This document shows, piece after piece, positions 26,340-36,950 of a stretch of DNA of 64,000 nt (position 1 is the stretch's first letter; every line of letters begins with the position of its first letter). The notes beneath the pieces are model-generated. The model saw only the letters and a list, made by a program, of their open reading frames with translations, was not told the origin of the DNA and searched no databases. Source of the stretch: DTPS01 sp049591295 (lineage in GTDB: Bacteria; Acidobacteriota; UBA4820; DSQY01); the NCBI GenBank assembly GCA_049591295.1, contig JBAWEQ010000016.1, forward strand, positions 1 through 64,000, read 5' to 3'. A program made the position numbers and the translations under genes.

Positions 26340-26489
26340 GCGGTTTCTCCTTCGCCAAAAGAGTATAACCCGAAACCGCCGGGACTATGCCAGGCCGGCA
26401 CCTTTGCCCTCCTGGCTGTCGAGCATTCCAGATCACTCTTGAGCGGTCCGCCTTGCGGAGCGAAGCGGAGTAAGGCGCGTTCTGACCGG

Positions 26490-26566
26490 GCCCCAGGCAC
26501 CGCGCCAAGCGCGCGGCCGAGGCCCCGCTGCGGTTCGGAGCCGGAAGGCCGGGTCGATTTGGACAT
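26490..26566 (-). repeat. Dispersed intergenic repeat, copy A
   Basis: A stretch of about 75 bases (GCACCGCGCCAAGCGCGCGG, then CCGAGGCCCC and ending GGTCGATTTGG) matches copy B near thiC, with small gaps. Both copies lie just downstream of minus-strand stop codons and are rich in GGCC/CCGG inverted segments. The 5' side is a GGAGCGAAGCGGAG-type sequence. Confidence 0.65.
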
Positions 26567-26578
26567 GCATCATCATCG

Positions 26579-27553
26579 CTACAGGAGGTAGGCCGCGGCG
26601 AGCCCCACTTGCGCGGCCATCATCATGCCGTACATCTCCGTCCAGGAGGGGTGGTTCTCGGTGTAGGCCAGCTCTTCGGGATTGCGCAGAAGAAGCCATA
26701 CGGTGTGGCTCCCCCAGAGCACGAGGGCCGCACCCAGAAGGGTGAGCAGGAGCGGGTTCCCGGTCAGGAGGCGCCCGCCCGAGGGAGCCCGCAGCAGGAG
26801 GCCCAAAGGAAAAAGCAGCCAGGGCAGCACGAAGGATGGGGCGATCATCCAGGCGGCCTTGCGGGGCCCATAGGTGATCGGCAGGGTCCGGCAGCCGCCC
26901 AGGCGGTCTCCCTCCATGTCGCTGAAGTCCTTCGTGGACGTGGCGCCCAGGAGAAACAGGAAGAAGACCAGCCCGAGATACCACGGCTCCCAGAGGCCGA
27001 CGGTGGCCACCATGGCCCACCCCGCTACCTTGAGCAGCTCCCCTCGCGCCGCGGCGATGGTGACGTTGGCCCAGACGCCGAACCGCTTGGTGCGGCCCAG
27101 GCGCGGCGAGGAGTAGATGAAGGTGCACAGGAGCCCCCCCAGGTAGATCCAGAAGCAGGCGTGGGCCTGCCACGGCGCCCGCATCCTGGCCAGCAGGCCC
27201 TGGTCGTAGGGAGGAGGTACGACCCACCAGATGGGTGCGAGCGAGAGAACATACATGCACCACGACGCGGCCAGCGCGCTCCTCGGCGTCACCTCGCCGG
27301 TGCAGAGGGGGCGCGAGGGCTTGTTGATCTTATCGATGTCGAGGTCGTAGACCTGATTGATGATGTTGGAGGCCGCGTTCATGAGGGAGGCGCAGAAGGA
27401 GCCCAGGAGCAGGGTACCGAAAAGCTCCCACGTGAACGATGCGTACGGATTATGGGCCGAGCCGTAGGCGCAGGCCGAGCCGGACAGGATGCCGAGAAGC
27501 GGCGGCAGGAGAGTGAAGGGCCGGATCAGGGCGATCCAGGGCTTCCACCTCAT
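26579..27553 (-). CDS. UbiA-family prenyltransferase
   Basis: This 324-residue integral membrane protein of the UbiA superfamily transfers a polyprenyl group from its diphosphate to an aromatic or other acceptor. The first Asp-rich motif is NIINQVYDLDIDKINKPSRP and the second is STKDFSDMEGDRLGG; both are expected to bind magnesium-diphosphate. About eight hydrophobic helices are visible. The ATG at 27553 gives a 4-base ATGA overlap with the upstream kinase fusion, so it was preferred to the codon at 27565. The acceptor cannot be named. Coupling to a putative isoprenoid-alcohol kinase suggests that it uses the salvaged diphosphate. Confidence 0.9.
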   Translation of the reverse strand: MRWKPWIALIRPFTLLPPLLGILSGSACAYGSAHNPYASFTWELFGTLLLGSFCASLMNAASNIINQVYDLDIDKINKPSRPLCTGEVTPRSALAASWCMYVLSLAPIWWVVPPPYDQGLLARMRAPWQAHACFWIYLGGLLCTFIYSSPRLGRTKRFGVWANVTIAAARGELLKVAGWAMVATVGLWEPWYLGLVFFLFLLGATSTKDFSDMEGDRLGGCRTLPITYGPRKAAWMIAPSFVLPWLLFPLGLLLRAPSGGRLLTGNPLLLTLLGAALVLWGSHTVWLLLRNPEELAYTENHPSWTEMYGMMMAAQVGLAAAYLL

Positions 27554-29100
27554 CGAGCCACCCACAGCGCCAGGATGTCGGAAGGGCGGCTCAGGACGGC
27601 GGCGAGAAGGAAGGGCAGGACTCCGGCCAGCGCGCCCGTGAGCAGATGGATGATGGGCTTAGGAAACCAGCCGCGGGCTGCAACGGTCTCGTTCAGCACC
27701 GACTCGAGGAAGAAGACGATGGCCGCCGAAACGAACAGCAGGAGGGCGACGAGGGGCATCCAGCGGGTGAACTGCGCCCACCCCGTGGGAAAGCCGAAGC
27801 GGATCAGGTCGGACCTCAGGAAGGCGGTCTGAAATCGGGGCAAGGCCGTCCCGTAGAGCCCGTGCTGCAGCATCAGCACCGCGAGAAAGGCACCGCAGAA
27901 GAGGCCTGCCGCGGCGAGCCCGGAGGCGGTGCCGGCCAGGCTCACGCCGCCCGGTTCTCCGGCCCTGGAGGTGCGGCGCGACCAGAGAAGAAGGGTTCTG
28001 CCCCGGCTCAGCTTCCCGACCTCCGAGGCCACCGTGTCGGCGGCATAGGCAGCCAGGCTGGCCACGCAGGCCGCGGGGGACACCAGGGCGAACAGGGCCG
28101 GAAAGAGCCCCTTGGAAAAGACCGACTGCGCACCTCTGCGGCCACCGTCGCTCTCGGCGATGCCCAGGGCCCGCTTGCGGCCGAGACCCACGTAAGTGCT
28201 GCCGTTGGCCAGGAGGTAGAAGAGGAGGAGGAATCCGTAGCCCTCCCAGCCCAGGCCCACGGCCACGAGAGCGCCCCAGAAAGCGCCCATCCAGGCGGAC
28301 GCGGCCGTTACCCATCGGCGGTACCAGGCCACGGTGGCCAGCGCCGCGTTCAGGAGCAGGAGCAACAGGAGGGGAGGGCCCCAGACCGACGGGGGGCCGA
28401 CCGCTCCGGGCACGGTCCGTCCCTGAAGGAGCTCTCCCCACGGGAAACGCGCGAACAGGAGGAGGACAAGGCCCGCCGCGAGCGGGACCGTCAGGTTGTC
28501 GTCGATCTGGCCGGGAAGGGTCTCCACCAACCCGCCCACCAGCGCGGCCAGGAGGCATGCGCCGCCCAGCCCAACCAGGGCCGGTCCCGAGATCCGGAGA
28601 TCACCGTAGGCGCTGAAGTAGGCCAGGGCGAAGGCGGCGGGCGTTCCGACCAGGATGAACCCGAGCAGGCCCGTCCACCGCTTTCGCGGGTTCCAGGGCA
28701 GCGCGGGGCCCTTCAGGCCGAGGCCGAATAGCGCGGCGAAGGCGTCTCCGAAGGCCAGCAGGCCCCACGCCCCGGCGGCGGCCCAGAGCACGTTGGTGGG
28801 TCCTGCGCCGGAGGCTTGGCGCACGGGATCAAGGCCCGCGGCTGAAACGGGAAGGAGAAGGCAGAGCGTGAGGACAATGGCCGGGTATCCGATCATGCCC
28901 GAGTAGCCGAGGGCCTTCTCCTCCGGGCGTTCCAGATTTCTCCTCCCGTAGTGGGGGAAGAGCCAGAGGTTGTGGCACAGGGCCGCCAGGGCGCAGAGCG
29001 CCGCCTGCCATGGAGAGAGCCAGTGCAAGGCGACGGCGAAGAGGCCCATGGCCATGTGCAGAAGCTTGCGGATGATTTCCCGGGAAGTGTCCGCTTTCAT
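27550..29100 (-). CDS. Fusion of phytol-kinase-like and DUF92 (phytyl-phosphate-kinase-like) domains
   Basis: This 516-residue multi-spanning membrane protein looks like two enzymes joined. The N-terminal half (SREIIRKLLHMAMGLFAVAL and a later FGDAFAALFGLGLKG) resembles the CTP-dependent dolichol/phytol kinase family (VTE5). The C-terminal half carries DUF92 hallmarks (GGRRGAQSVFSKGLFPALFA, YAADTVASEVGKLSRG and EPGGVSLAGTASGLAAAG), the family of plant VTE6 that makes phytyl diphosphate. Together they would convert an isoprenoid alcohol to its diphosphate in two steps. The downstream UbiA-type gene overlaps it by 4 bases. The ATG at 29100 was preferred because the upstream extension runs through a heptamer repeat. 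Confidence 0.8.
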   Translation of the reverse strand: MKADTSREIIRKLLHMAMGLFAVALHWLSPWQAALCALAALCHNLWLFPHYGRRNLERPEEKALGYSGMIGYPAIVLTLCLLLPVSAAGLDPVRQASGAGPTNVLWAAAGAWGLLAFGDAFAALFGLGLKGPALPWNPRKRWTGLLGFILVGTPAAFALAYFSAYGDLRISGPALVGLGGACLLAALVGGLVETLPGQIDDNLTVPLAAGLVLLLFARFPWGELLQGRTVPGAVGPPSVWGPPLLLLLLLNAALATVAWYRRWVTAASAWMGAFWGALVAVGLGWEGYGFLLLFYLLANGSTYVGLGRKRALGIAESDGGRRGAQSVFSKGLFPALFALVSPAACVASLAAYAADTVASEVGKLSRGRTLLLWSRRTSRAGEPGGVSLAGTASGLAAAGLFCGAFLAVLMLQHGLYGTALPRFQTAFLRSDLIRFGFPTGWAQFTRWMPLVALLLFVSAAIVFFLESVLNETVAARGWFPKPIIHLLTGALAGVLPFLLAAVLSRPSDILALWVAR

Positions 29101-29123
29101 GTCACTCGCCTGGAGGGGAAAGC

Positions 29124-29158
29124 GAGACGTGAGACGCGGGACGCGGGAGGTGAAACGC
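29124..29158 (+). repeat. Heptamer tandem repeat (GAGACGC-like) x5
   Basis: Five 7-base units read GAGACGT, GAGACGC, GGGACGC, GGGAGGT, GAAACGC. A C/T-rich stretch (CCCCATTCCGCAATCCC and similar) follows, resembling the one before leuS. Confidence 0.8.
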
Positions 29159-29236
29159 AAAAGTCCCCATTCCGCAATCCCAAATCCGATATCCCCCAAT
29201 CCCCCTTCCCTGATCCCAGTATCGCCTTCCCTCTTC

Positions 29237-31429
29237 TCAATAGGTACCCGTTCCGCCCCAGAGGTCCACCACGGTGCCCACCCCCTTGAGGCTTACGAGG
29301 AAGCGGTATTCGGAATCGGTGAAGGTCCCGATGGTCCGCTTGCCCGCCTCGAAGCCCAGGGAGAAGCAGCTTCCGTGGTACCAGAAGGTGAGGTGCCTGT
29401 CGCGCCAGGCCTTCTTCTTGAGGTCCCGTTCCAGGGAGGGATTGATGCTCACCTTCCCGTCCGCGAGGGTCAGGGCGGAGGCCAGCCGGATCTCCTTGGA
29501 CAGGGGGTTCTGCGTGAGATCGGTGATCTGGCTGACGCCCAGGGTACCGGACTTCAGGTAGGTCAGGCGGATGAAGTCGTCGCTCTCCTTCTTTCTGGGA
29601 CGATAGGTGACGGAGAGCGATTGGCCGTCCATGGCCCGCGTGAGGCTGTTGTAGCGCAGCCTGAGGTCGTAGCTCCAGGAGGCCGTCGGCCACAGGCGCA
29701 CGAGGAGGGTCACCGGGCCCTTGCGGCTGTGCCGAGTTCCCGATGTCAACAGGTCGCTCTTGAAGCTGTAGTCCTGATACAGCGAGCTGTCCAGGCGCAG
29801 GTCCCCCTTGGGCCCGTAGACCCGGTTCCGCACGCCGTACTCCACCTGGCTGACGTTGAGCCCCACCTGGTCCACCTCGTCGAAGATGGGCGCCCTCAGG
29901 GCGTGGGCGTCGGGGGAGACGTAGCTGTAGGTCACGTAGGGTTCGATGACGTGCTTGATGGAGTTCTTATACCGACGGTAGAAGCGAGGGCCCACCACGT
30001 CGACGGAGAACCGGGCGTAGCTCCGCCAGAGCTGGCCGGCGTTGTACTGCTGCGTGGAGGGATCCTGGCTCTCGGAGTAATGCGTGGCCCTCAGCTCCAA
30101 CCGGGGGGTGATGTCCAGCCAGAGGGCCGGGTGGAGCGGAAGTTCGAAATAGGGGTGCACGTCCAGGCGGTTGTAGCTCACGGAGAATTTTTGGGTGGCG
30201 GGAGTGTACTGGGCCCACTCCTTGTGGAACAGGTCCGCGGAGGTCTCGAATCCCCAGTAGAGGTCGCCCACGAGGGGATGGAGGCTGGATCGCCATTCCA
30301 CGCCGGGCTGAGTCCGCTGGACGAGGTCCTGCCCCTCGGTGAAATACTGATTCTGGCGTTCGGCCTTGAAGGTCAGGGAGTAGGGCCCCCAGTTGCGAAC
30401 CAGGTAGAGGCTGGAATCGAGGCCCGAGAGGGTGCTCAGCGTGTAGTCCCGCTGGTAGTCCCTGAAGAAGTTGATGTCCGAGAGGAGGTTGATGTTCGCC
30501 ATGAAATACCAGCCGTGCCGGAAGTTCTGCATGTGGGCCCAGGAGAAGTCCCACCGCTTCTGGCCGTCACTGTTCTGCCGGATGTAGTAGCCGTGGAACC
30601 ACCCGTAGGTGTCGGTGGAGGGCACGTACCGGAACTCCTCGCCCAGCCCCCAGCCCTCCCTGCTGTAATGATCCACGTAGACCGTGTCGTCCCACCAGTC
30701 GGAGGGGGCGATAAAGAAGGCGTTGTTCACGGTAAAACCCTGGTTGCTGGAGCTGCCGATCTCGGGAATCAGGAGGCCCGTCGAGCGCGCGGGCTTGATG
30801 GGCCAGATCAGGTAGGGGAGATAGAGGGCGGGTGCCTGACGCACGTGGAAGCGGGGGTTGGTGAGGAAGGCGTAGTGGTCCACGTGGAACTTGGCGTGGC
30901 TCACCCTCATGCTCCAAGGGGGCACGGCCGCCGCGCAGGAGGTGAAGGTGCCGTCGATGACCTCGAACCACCCTTCGCCGATCTTGCGGATCTCCTTCCC
31001 GTATACGGTGAAGTCCCCGTCCTTCTGGACCCCGTAGGCGTCCATCAGGGTGCCCTTGCCCGTGTTCAGGTCGTAGGTCAGCTCGCTTCCGGAGGCGGTG
31101 AAGTCCTGGAAGTCCACGGCCACCCTGCCGGTGGCCCAGAGCGTCCCCTTGTTCGTGTCGTACGTCACCGAATCGGCCGTGAGGAGCATGTCCTGGTAGG
31201 TGAATTTGACATTCCCTTCGGCTAGGTAGACGCCGGGCGCTACCGTCGTGACCTTGTCAAAGGTCATGTGAAACTTGGGCGGCGCGGCCGGAGTGGCGGG
31301 ACGGGCCGATTTGGCCTTGGCGGAGGCCGGCGGGGGGACCGGCTTGGGGTGCCATGGAATCGGGTTGAACTGGGCTGCCGCCGGCAGGGCGACCATGGCC
31401 AGGAGGCAGAGCCAAAGCCGACCCCTCAC
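29237..31429 (-). CDS. lptD: LPS-assembly protein LptD
   Basis: This 730-residue outer-membrane protein completes LPS export with LptE. A signal peptide (LWLCLLAMVALPAAAQ) is followed by an OstA/LptA-like jellyroll (GVYLAEGNVKFTYQDMLLTADSVTYD, VDFQDFTASGSELTYDLNTG). The large beta-barrel then has many alternating aromatic strands (TYGWFHGYYIRQ, WDFSWAHMQNFRHGWYFMAN). The motif ALYLPYLIWPIKPARSTGLLIP corresponds to the conserved PYL..P...R.TG...P region of LptD. It overlaps the upstream MEMO gene by 4 bases (ATGA). The barrel cysteines that form disulfides in E. coli are not evident. Confidence 0.92.
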   Translation of the reverse strand: MRGRLWLCLLAMVALPAAAQFNPIPWHPKPVPPPASAKAKSARPATPAAPPKFHMTFDKVTTVAPGVYLAEGNVKFTYQDMLLTADSVTYDTNKGTLWATGRVAVDFQDFTASGSELTYDLNTGKGTLMDAYGVQKDGDFTVYGKEIRKIGEGWFEVIDGTFTSCAAAVPPWSMRVSHAKFHVDHYAFLTNPRFHVRQAPALYLPYLIWPIKPARSTGLLIPEIGSSSNQGFTVNNAFFIAPSDWWDDTVYVDHYSREGWGLGEEFRYVPSTDTYGWFHGYYIRQNSDGQKRWDFSWAHMQNFRHGWYFMANINLLSDINFFRDYQRDYTLSTLSGLDSSLYLVRNWGPYSLTFKAERQNQYFTEGQDLVQRTQPGVEWRSSLHPLVGDLYWGFETSADLFHKEWAQYTPATQKFSVSYNRLDVHPYFELPLHPALWLDITPRLELRATHYSESQDPSTQQYNAGQLWRSYARFSVDVVGPRFYRRYKNSIKHVIEPYVTYSYVSPDAHALRAPIFDEVDQVGLNVSQVEYGVRNRVYGPKGDLRLDSSLYQDYSFKSDLLTSGTRHSRKGPVTLLVRLWPTASWSYDLRLRYNSLTRAMDGQSLSVTYRPRKKESDDFIRLTYLKSGTLGVSQITDLTQNPLSKEIRLASALTLADGKVSINPSLERDLKKKAWRDRHLTFWYHGSCFSLGFEAGKRTIGTFTDSEYRFLVSLKGVGTVVDLWGGTGTY

Positions 31430-32259
31430 GCCGGCTCCTTATAAATTCGGACGCCCGCGTACGAGACCACCTCCGCGTCGTCGCCCGTGATCTGGCCCGA
31501 GTGGGTGTAGTCCACGATTTCGGCGCGGTCCGCTCCGAGGAGATGCGCCGCCACCAGGGCACTGACCGCCGGGGCATAGCCGCACATGGTGATGTCGCGC
31601 TGGTGCACGACCCGATACAGCGCGGCCGGATCCAGGCGGAGTATGGCATCCAGGGCCTGCTCGTCCTTCTGCCTGTTGACCGAGGCGCTTTCGTAGTGGT
31701 TCATGTCGCTGGAGACGATGATGGCGGCGGCGGGGCTCACGGCCTCAGCGGCTCTGGCCAGGCCGCGCCCGAGCGCATCGAGTTGCTCGAAGTCCTGGGT
31801 CCCCACCACGACGGGCACGAAGGAGAAGTCTCCCAGGTAGACCTGGAGGAAGGGGAGTTGGACCTCGACGGCGTGCTCGCGGCGGTGGGCCACTTCGTCG
31901 TGCTGGACGAGGGGGGCGGAGGCCATCAGGAGCGCCGCCAGCTCCTCGTCCACGAGGGCCTCGCCGAGGGGCGTCGCCCAGGCGCCTCTGGACCAGCAGG
32001 AGAGGGGGCCGCCCATCCCGGTGTGGTTCGGGCACAGGATGAAGAGGCGCCGGGGCAGGTCGACGGCGGCGTAAGTCTTGCCCGCCGTCGCGCCGCTGTA
32101 GATGTAGCCGGCGTGGGGCACGATGAGCGCCGTGGCCGTGACGGGATCGGTCGTCCTTACGAGGAAGCGCTCCACGGCGGTTTTGAGTTGGAGGGGGTGG
32201 GCGGGGTAGAAGGCTCCGGCCACGGTAGGGACCCGGATGGGCGTGGATCCGGCGGTCAT
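31426..32259 (-). CDS. MEMO family protein (AmmeMemoRadiSam system protein B)
   Basis: This 277-residue cytoplasmic protein has the MEMO1 layout: PTVAGAFYPAHP at the start, IVPHAGYIYSGATAGKTYA, CPNHTGMG, HRREHAVEVQLPFLQ and SSDMNHYES, which together supply the conserved histidine and aspartate pocket. The protein often occurs beside an AMMECR1 protein and a radical SAM enzyme, but neither is present here. The ATG at 32259 follows GGAGGTGATCC, an excellent ribosome site, and replaces an upstream candidate at 32313. It shares a 4-base overlap with lptD downstream, although a functional link to LPS export is not known. Confidence 0.92.
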   Translation of the reverse strand: MTAGSTPIRVPTVAGAFYPAHPLQLKTAVERFLVRTTDPVTATALIVPHAGYIYSGATAGKTYAAVDLPRRLFILCPNHTGMGGPLSCWSRGAWATPLGEALVDEELAALLMASAPLVQHDEVAHRREHAVEVQLPFLQVYLGDFSFVPVVVGTQDFEQLDALGRGLARAAEAVSPAAAIIVSSDMNHYESASVNRQKDEQALDAILRLDPAALYRVVHQRDITMCGYAPAVSALVAAHLLGADRAEIVDYTHSGQITGDDAEVVSYAGVRIYKEPA

Positions 32260-32430
32260 GGGATCACCTCCCTCGACGGGGTACGGGATGACCATCGCCA
32301 AGTCCGGGAACACGAGAGGCCTCGTCCCCGTGTATCAGAATACCATTCCTGCCTCGGGGCATCAATGCGGGACCGTGGCGTGCAGGGCCCTTTCCATCCA
32401 ACCCCGGCCGCACGGCTGGAGGATCGTCGC

Positions 32431-33696
32431 TCAGAGGAAGAACAGGGGCACGAGACCCAAGGCCGCGAGGGCCAGGAGGAGGAGCAGGCACTGGATGCCC
32501 GTCTTCCGGTCGGCGAAGGCGTAGGCGTAGATGCCCTTGACCACGTTGTTGCTGGACGCGGCGATGAGTATGCCGGCGGCGGCGGCGGCCAGGGGAGTGA
32601 CGCCGCCGGCGGTTTGGGTCAGGCTGAGGATGAAGGGGTCCACGTCCGTCACGCCCATGAGGGCGGCCAGGGCGTACAGGGCACCGATGCCGAAGTAGTG
32701 GACGGTGAGGTCTGTAGCCACCATGACCGCCAGGAAGATGGCCGCGAAGAGAAAGGCGGCCCGCAGTTCCAGTGGGTTCTTGGGTTCGTGGGAGGAGTCC
32801 GCCTCGGGAGACTCCGGGTCACGCCTGCGCCCCCATAGGGCGCCGGCGGCGAGGCCCGCAAGCGCGAGCAGGAGGAACGGCATGACGAGGCGGTCGCCCA
32901 GGGGCCGGTTGAAGATCGCCACCAGGATGGCCAGGCGGAGGTACATGATGCCGGAGGCCATGAGGATGGCCCCGGAGAAGAGGTGCGGACGAGTCTGGTC
33001 CTTGGCCTTCTTGGCCAGGACCACGGTCGTGACGGTGGAGGAATAGGCCCCTCCCAGGATGGCGGAGAGGGCCACTCCCCCGCGTCCGCGGGTCTTTCTC
33101 TGCAGGACGTAGCTCCCGTAGGAGATGGTGCTCACGGCCACCACGATCACCCATGTCTTGAAAGGGTTGAGGTTGAAGACCGTGAAGGCGTGGTCAGGGA
33201 CCACGGGAAGGATCACCGCGGTGATCAGCAGGAACTTGGTGAAGGTGGCGATCTCTTCGCTGGGCAGCCTGCGGGCCAGGTTTTCGAGTCCGACCTTCAG
33301 CTCCAAAAGGAGCATGCTGATCACCACGATGGTGGTGGCGATCCAGAACTGGTCGTGCTGCACCAGCACGCCCAGGACGAAGGTGCCCAGGCCGGAGATC
33401 TCGGTGGTGAGGCCGGCCTCCTGGTCGGTGTGAAGCTTATGCTGGTAGGAAAGGAGCAGAAACGCTCCCACCACGCCGAACCCCAGCGCCAGCGGAATGA
33501 GCTGGGGCCCGGAGATGAGGGCCATGGAGTAGCCGAGGAGTCCGATGAGGGGGAAGGTCCTGACCCCGCCGAAGTAGTAGTGCCCCGCCCGGGACCGGCT
33601 CTCCTCCCGCTCCAGTCCGATCAGGAAAGAGAGGAAGAGGGTCATCAGGATCTTGACCCCTTCGGGCGGGACGAGCCCCATCGCCTCCTTGATCAT
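32431..33696 (-). CDS. MgtC/SapB and DUF4010 membrane protein
   Basis: This 421-residue multi-spanning protein has an N-terminal MgtC/SapB-type segment (LFLSFLIGLEREESRSRAG, GGVRTFPLIGLLGY). It continues into DUF4010, with TKFLLITAVILPVVPD, AILGGAYSSTVTTVVLAKKA and GGVTPLAAAAAGILIAASSNNVVKGIYAYAF. Such fusions are common in bacteria. MgtC domains are associated with magnesium homeostasis, but the role of this full-length type is not defined. The ATG at 33696 follows GGAGGGG; a start 17 codons upstream was rejected. It is separated from the MEMO gene by about 170 bases. Confidence 0.87.
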   Translation of the reverse strand: MIKEAMGLVPPEGVKILMTLFLSFLIGLEREESRSRAGHYYFGGVRTFPLIGLLGYSMALISGPQLIPLALGFGVVGAFLLLSYQHKLHTDQEAGLTTEISGLGTFVLGVLVQHDQFWIATTIVVISMLLLELKVGLENLARRLPSEEIATFTKFLLITAVILPVVPDHAFTVFNLNPFKTWVIVVAVSTISYGSYVLQRKTRGRGGVALSAILGGAYSSTVTTVVLAKKAKDQTRPHLFSGAILMASGIMYLRLAILVAIFNRPLGDRLVMPFLLLALAGLAAGALWGRRRDPESPEADSSHEPKNPLELRAAFLFAAIFLAVMVATDLTVHYFGIGALYALAALMGVTDVDPFILSLTQTAGGVTPLAAAAAGILIAASSNNVVKGIYAYAFADRKTGIQCLLLLLALAALGLVPLFFL

Positions 33697-33805
33697 GTCC
33701 CCTCCAGCCGTTGCCTGAAGTATACGGCAAAGCTGGGGCACGGTCACGAAAGAAGAGCGCGGCTCCTACGAGGGAATAAAGGAGAGCCCGGATGGAGGCC
33801 ACGCC

Positions 33806-33825
33806 GGAGCGGGCGCGCCCGCTCC
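33806..33825. repeat. Perfect 20-bp palindrome
   Basis: GGAGCGGGCG followed at once by its complement CGCCCGCTCC. It lies just outside dispersed repeat copy B and downstream of thiC, where it could act as a transcript-end hairpin, although no T-run follows. Confidence 0.7.
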
Positions 33826-33828
33826 GCG

Positions 33829-33890
33829 GCCCAAGCACCGCCCAATTGCGCGGCCGAGGCCCGGCCAGGGTTCCGGGCCGGCGGGCCGGT

Positions 33891-33900
<10 letters not shown>
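33829..33900 (-). repeat. Dispersed intergenic repeat, copy B, reaching into thiC's stop
   Basis: This segment matches copy A (GCACCGC-CCAA-GCGCGGCCGAGGCCC, then GGTTC, GCCGG and ATTTGG). Its end carries the last codons and stop of thiC (CTATTTGGGG on the plus strand). The inner part GCCCGG...CCGGGC can form a hairpin. Confidence 0.65.
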
Positions 33901-35660
<1,760 letters not shown>

Positions 35661-35736
35661 GGCGAGACTCCTCTTCCGGGCATCGCAGCCCGGATCATGG
35701 CCCGTCCATGCTGGGGGTGGGGAAGATGGTACGTTG

Positions 35737-35836
35737 CTATCCCTCCGCCAGCATGACCTGGATCAGGTTCTGAGGGACTGCCCGGCACCGGAATCGCGGA
35801 TGGGCATCTCAGCGGCTGCTCGGCCGCGCCCCTTGC
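35737..35836 (-). ncRNA. TPP riboswitch (THI element)
   Basis: On the minus strand the leader reads GGGGCGCGGCC, then the CTGAGATG box, a variable arm, and CCTCAGAACCTGATCC, AGGTCATGCTGGCGGAGGGA. The CUGAGA and ACCUGAU...GGCGGAGGGA segments are the conserved thiamine-diphosphate-binding core. It sits about 75 bases before thiC. The intervening segment contains GGGC/GCCC stretches that could form the expression platform. Confidence 0.93.
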
Positions 35837-35846
35837 AACAGTCTGC

Positions 35847-35875
35847 ACGATAGAGCGGGGGCCTCCGCAAGTCAA
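35847..35875 (-). promoter_or_regulatory. Promoter of the thiC riboswitch leader
   Basis: On the minus strand, TTGACT (35875-35870) and TATCGT (35852-35847) are separated by 17 bases. Initiation would then fall just before the TPP riboswitch. Confidence 0.65.
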
Positions 35876-35894
35876 GGCGCTCTAAAGGCAAGAG

Positions 35895-35915
35895 GTGAGA
35901 AGCGAGAAGCGGGGG
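35895..35915 (+). repeat. Heptamer tandem repeat (GCGAGAA-like) x3
   Basis: Three 7-base units read GTGAGAA, GCGAGAA, GCGGGGG, in the spacer between the thiC promoter and queG. Confidence 0.55.
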
Positions 35916-36002
35916 GTAGCCAGCGGGCTGGGCGAATCGGGAAGGGGGGCGGTTCTCTCCACGGACGTGCCCTTGGAGAAAGGGCGAGGGTATCATGGGG
36001 CC

Positions 36003-36950
36003 ATGGAGAGGGTCGAGATCATTCACGAGGTGGTGGCGGCGCTGGGGCAGGCAGGGTTCCCGCTGGCGGGAACCTGTTCCGGCCGGCTGGAGGAGGAGTC
36101 CTCCGCCTACGATGCCTGGGTCGCGGCGGGCCTGCACGGTCCGCTGGGATACATGGCGTCCACGGCGCACCTCCGACGGGCGCCGGAGGCCTTCCTGCCG
36201 TGGGCGCGGGGCGTGTTCTGCGTGGCCCTGCCCTACAACACGCGCCGGGAGTTCTCGGCGGCCTGGACCGGGCGGGGCAGGGCATGGGTCTCCCGCTACG
36301 CCTGGGGAAGGGACTACCACAAGGTGGTGATGGCGAAGCTCAGGCCGGCGGTCCGGCTGCTGCGGCGCCTCGGCTACCTCGCGCACGCGGGCGTGGACAC
36401 CACGCCCGTCATGGAGCGGGCGCTGGCGGCCAGAGCCGGCCTCGGTTTCATCGGGAAGAACGGTCTGCTGATCCACCCCCGCTATGGCTCCTACCTGTTC
36501 CTGGGGGAGATCCTGACCGACCTGCCGCTGGAGGACTCGCCTGATCGGGTGGCCGACGGCTGCGGCGAGTGCGCCCTCTGCATGAGGGGCTGCCCCACGC
36601 GGGCCTTTCCCCGGCCGGGTGTGCTGGACGCCTCCCGCTGCCTTTCCACCTGGACCATCGAGCACCGGGGAGCTTTCCCGTCGGAGGCTCCGGCCTTATC
36701 CGGCCACCTCTTCGGGTGCGACCGGTGCCAGGAGGTCTGCCCCTACAACCGGCGGGCTCCCCTCGCCGGGGAGGAGGCCTTTCGACCCAGAGAGGGCTGG
36801 TTCGCGCCCGCCCCCGGACGGATCGCCGCGATGACCGAAGCAGAGTGGGACGATTCGACGCGGGGCTCTGCGCTGAGGCGGGCTAGGTACGACGGACTGG
36901 TCCGCAACGCCTGCCGCATTCTGGAGGAGCGGGAGCGGCGCGCGGACTGA
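36003..36950 (+). CDS. queG: Epoxyqueuosine reductase
   Basis: This 315-residue cobalamin- and iron-sulfur-dependent enzyme catalyses the last step of queuosine synthesis in tRNA. The N-terminal part contains PYNTRREF (short version of the family's lead motif), RYAWGRDYHKVVMAKLRP and GVDTTPVMERALAARAGLGFIGKNG, matching QueG. Two [4Fe-4S] ferredoxin-type motifs follow: CGECALCMRGCPT and CDRCQEVCPYN. The C-terminal HEAT-like extension of longer homologues is absent. The ATG at 36003 gives the usual N-terminus; the frame extends upstream through a heptamer repeat but has no ribosome site there. Confidence 0.95.
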   Translation: MERVEIIHEVVAALGQAGFPLAGTCSGRLEEESSAYDAWVAAGLHGPLGYMASTAHLRRAPEAFLPWARGVFCVALPYNTRREFSAAWTGRGRAWVSRYAWGRDYHKVVMAKLRPAVRLLRRLGYLAHAGVDTTPVMERALAARAGLGFIGKNGLLIHPRYGSYLFLGEILTDLPLEDSPDRVADGCGECALCMRGCPTRAFPRPGVLDASRCLSTWTIEHRGAFPSEAPALSGHLFGCDRCQEVCPYNRRAPLAGEEAFRPREGWFAPAPGRIAAMTEAEWDDSTRGSALRRARYDGLVRNACRILEERERRAD

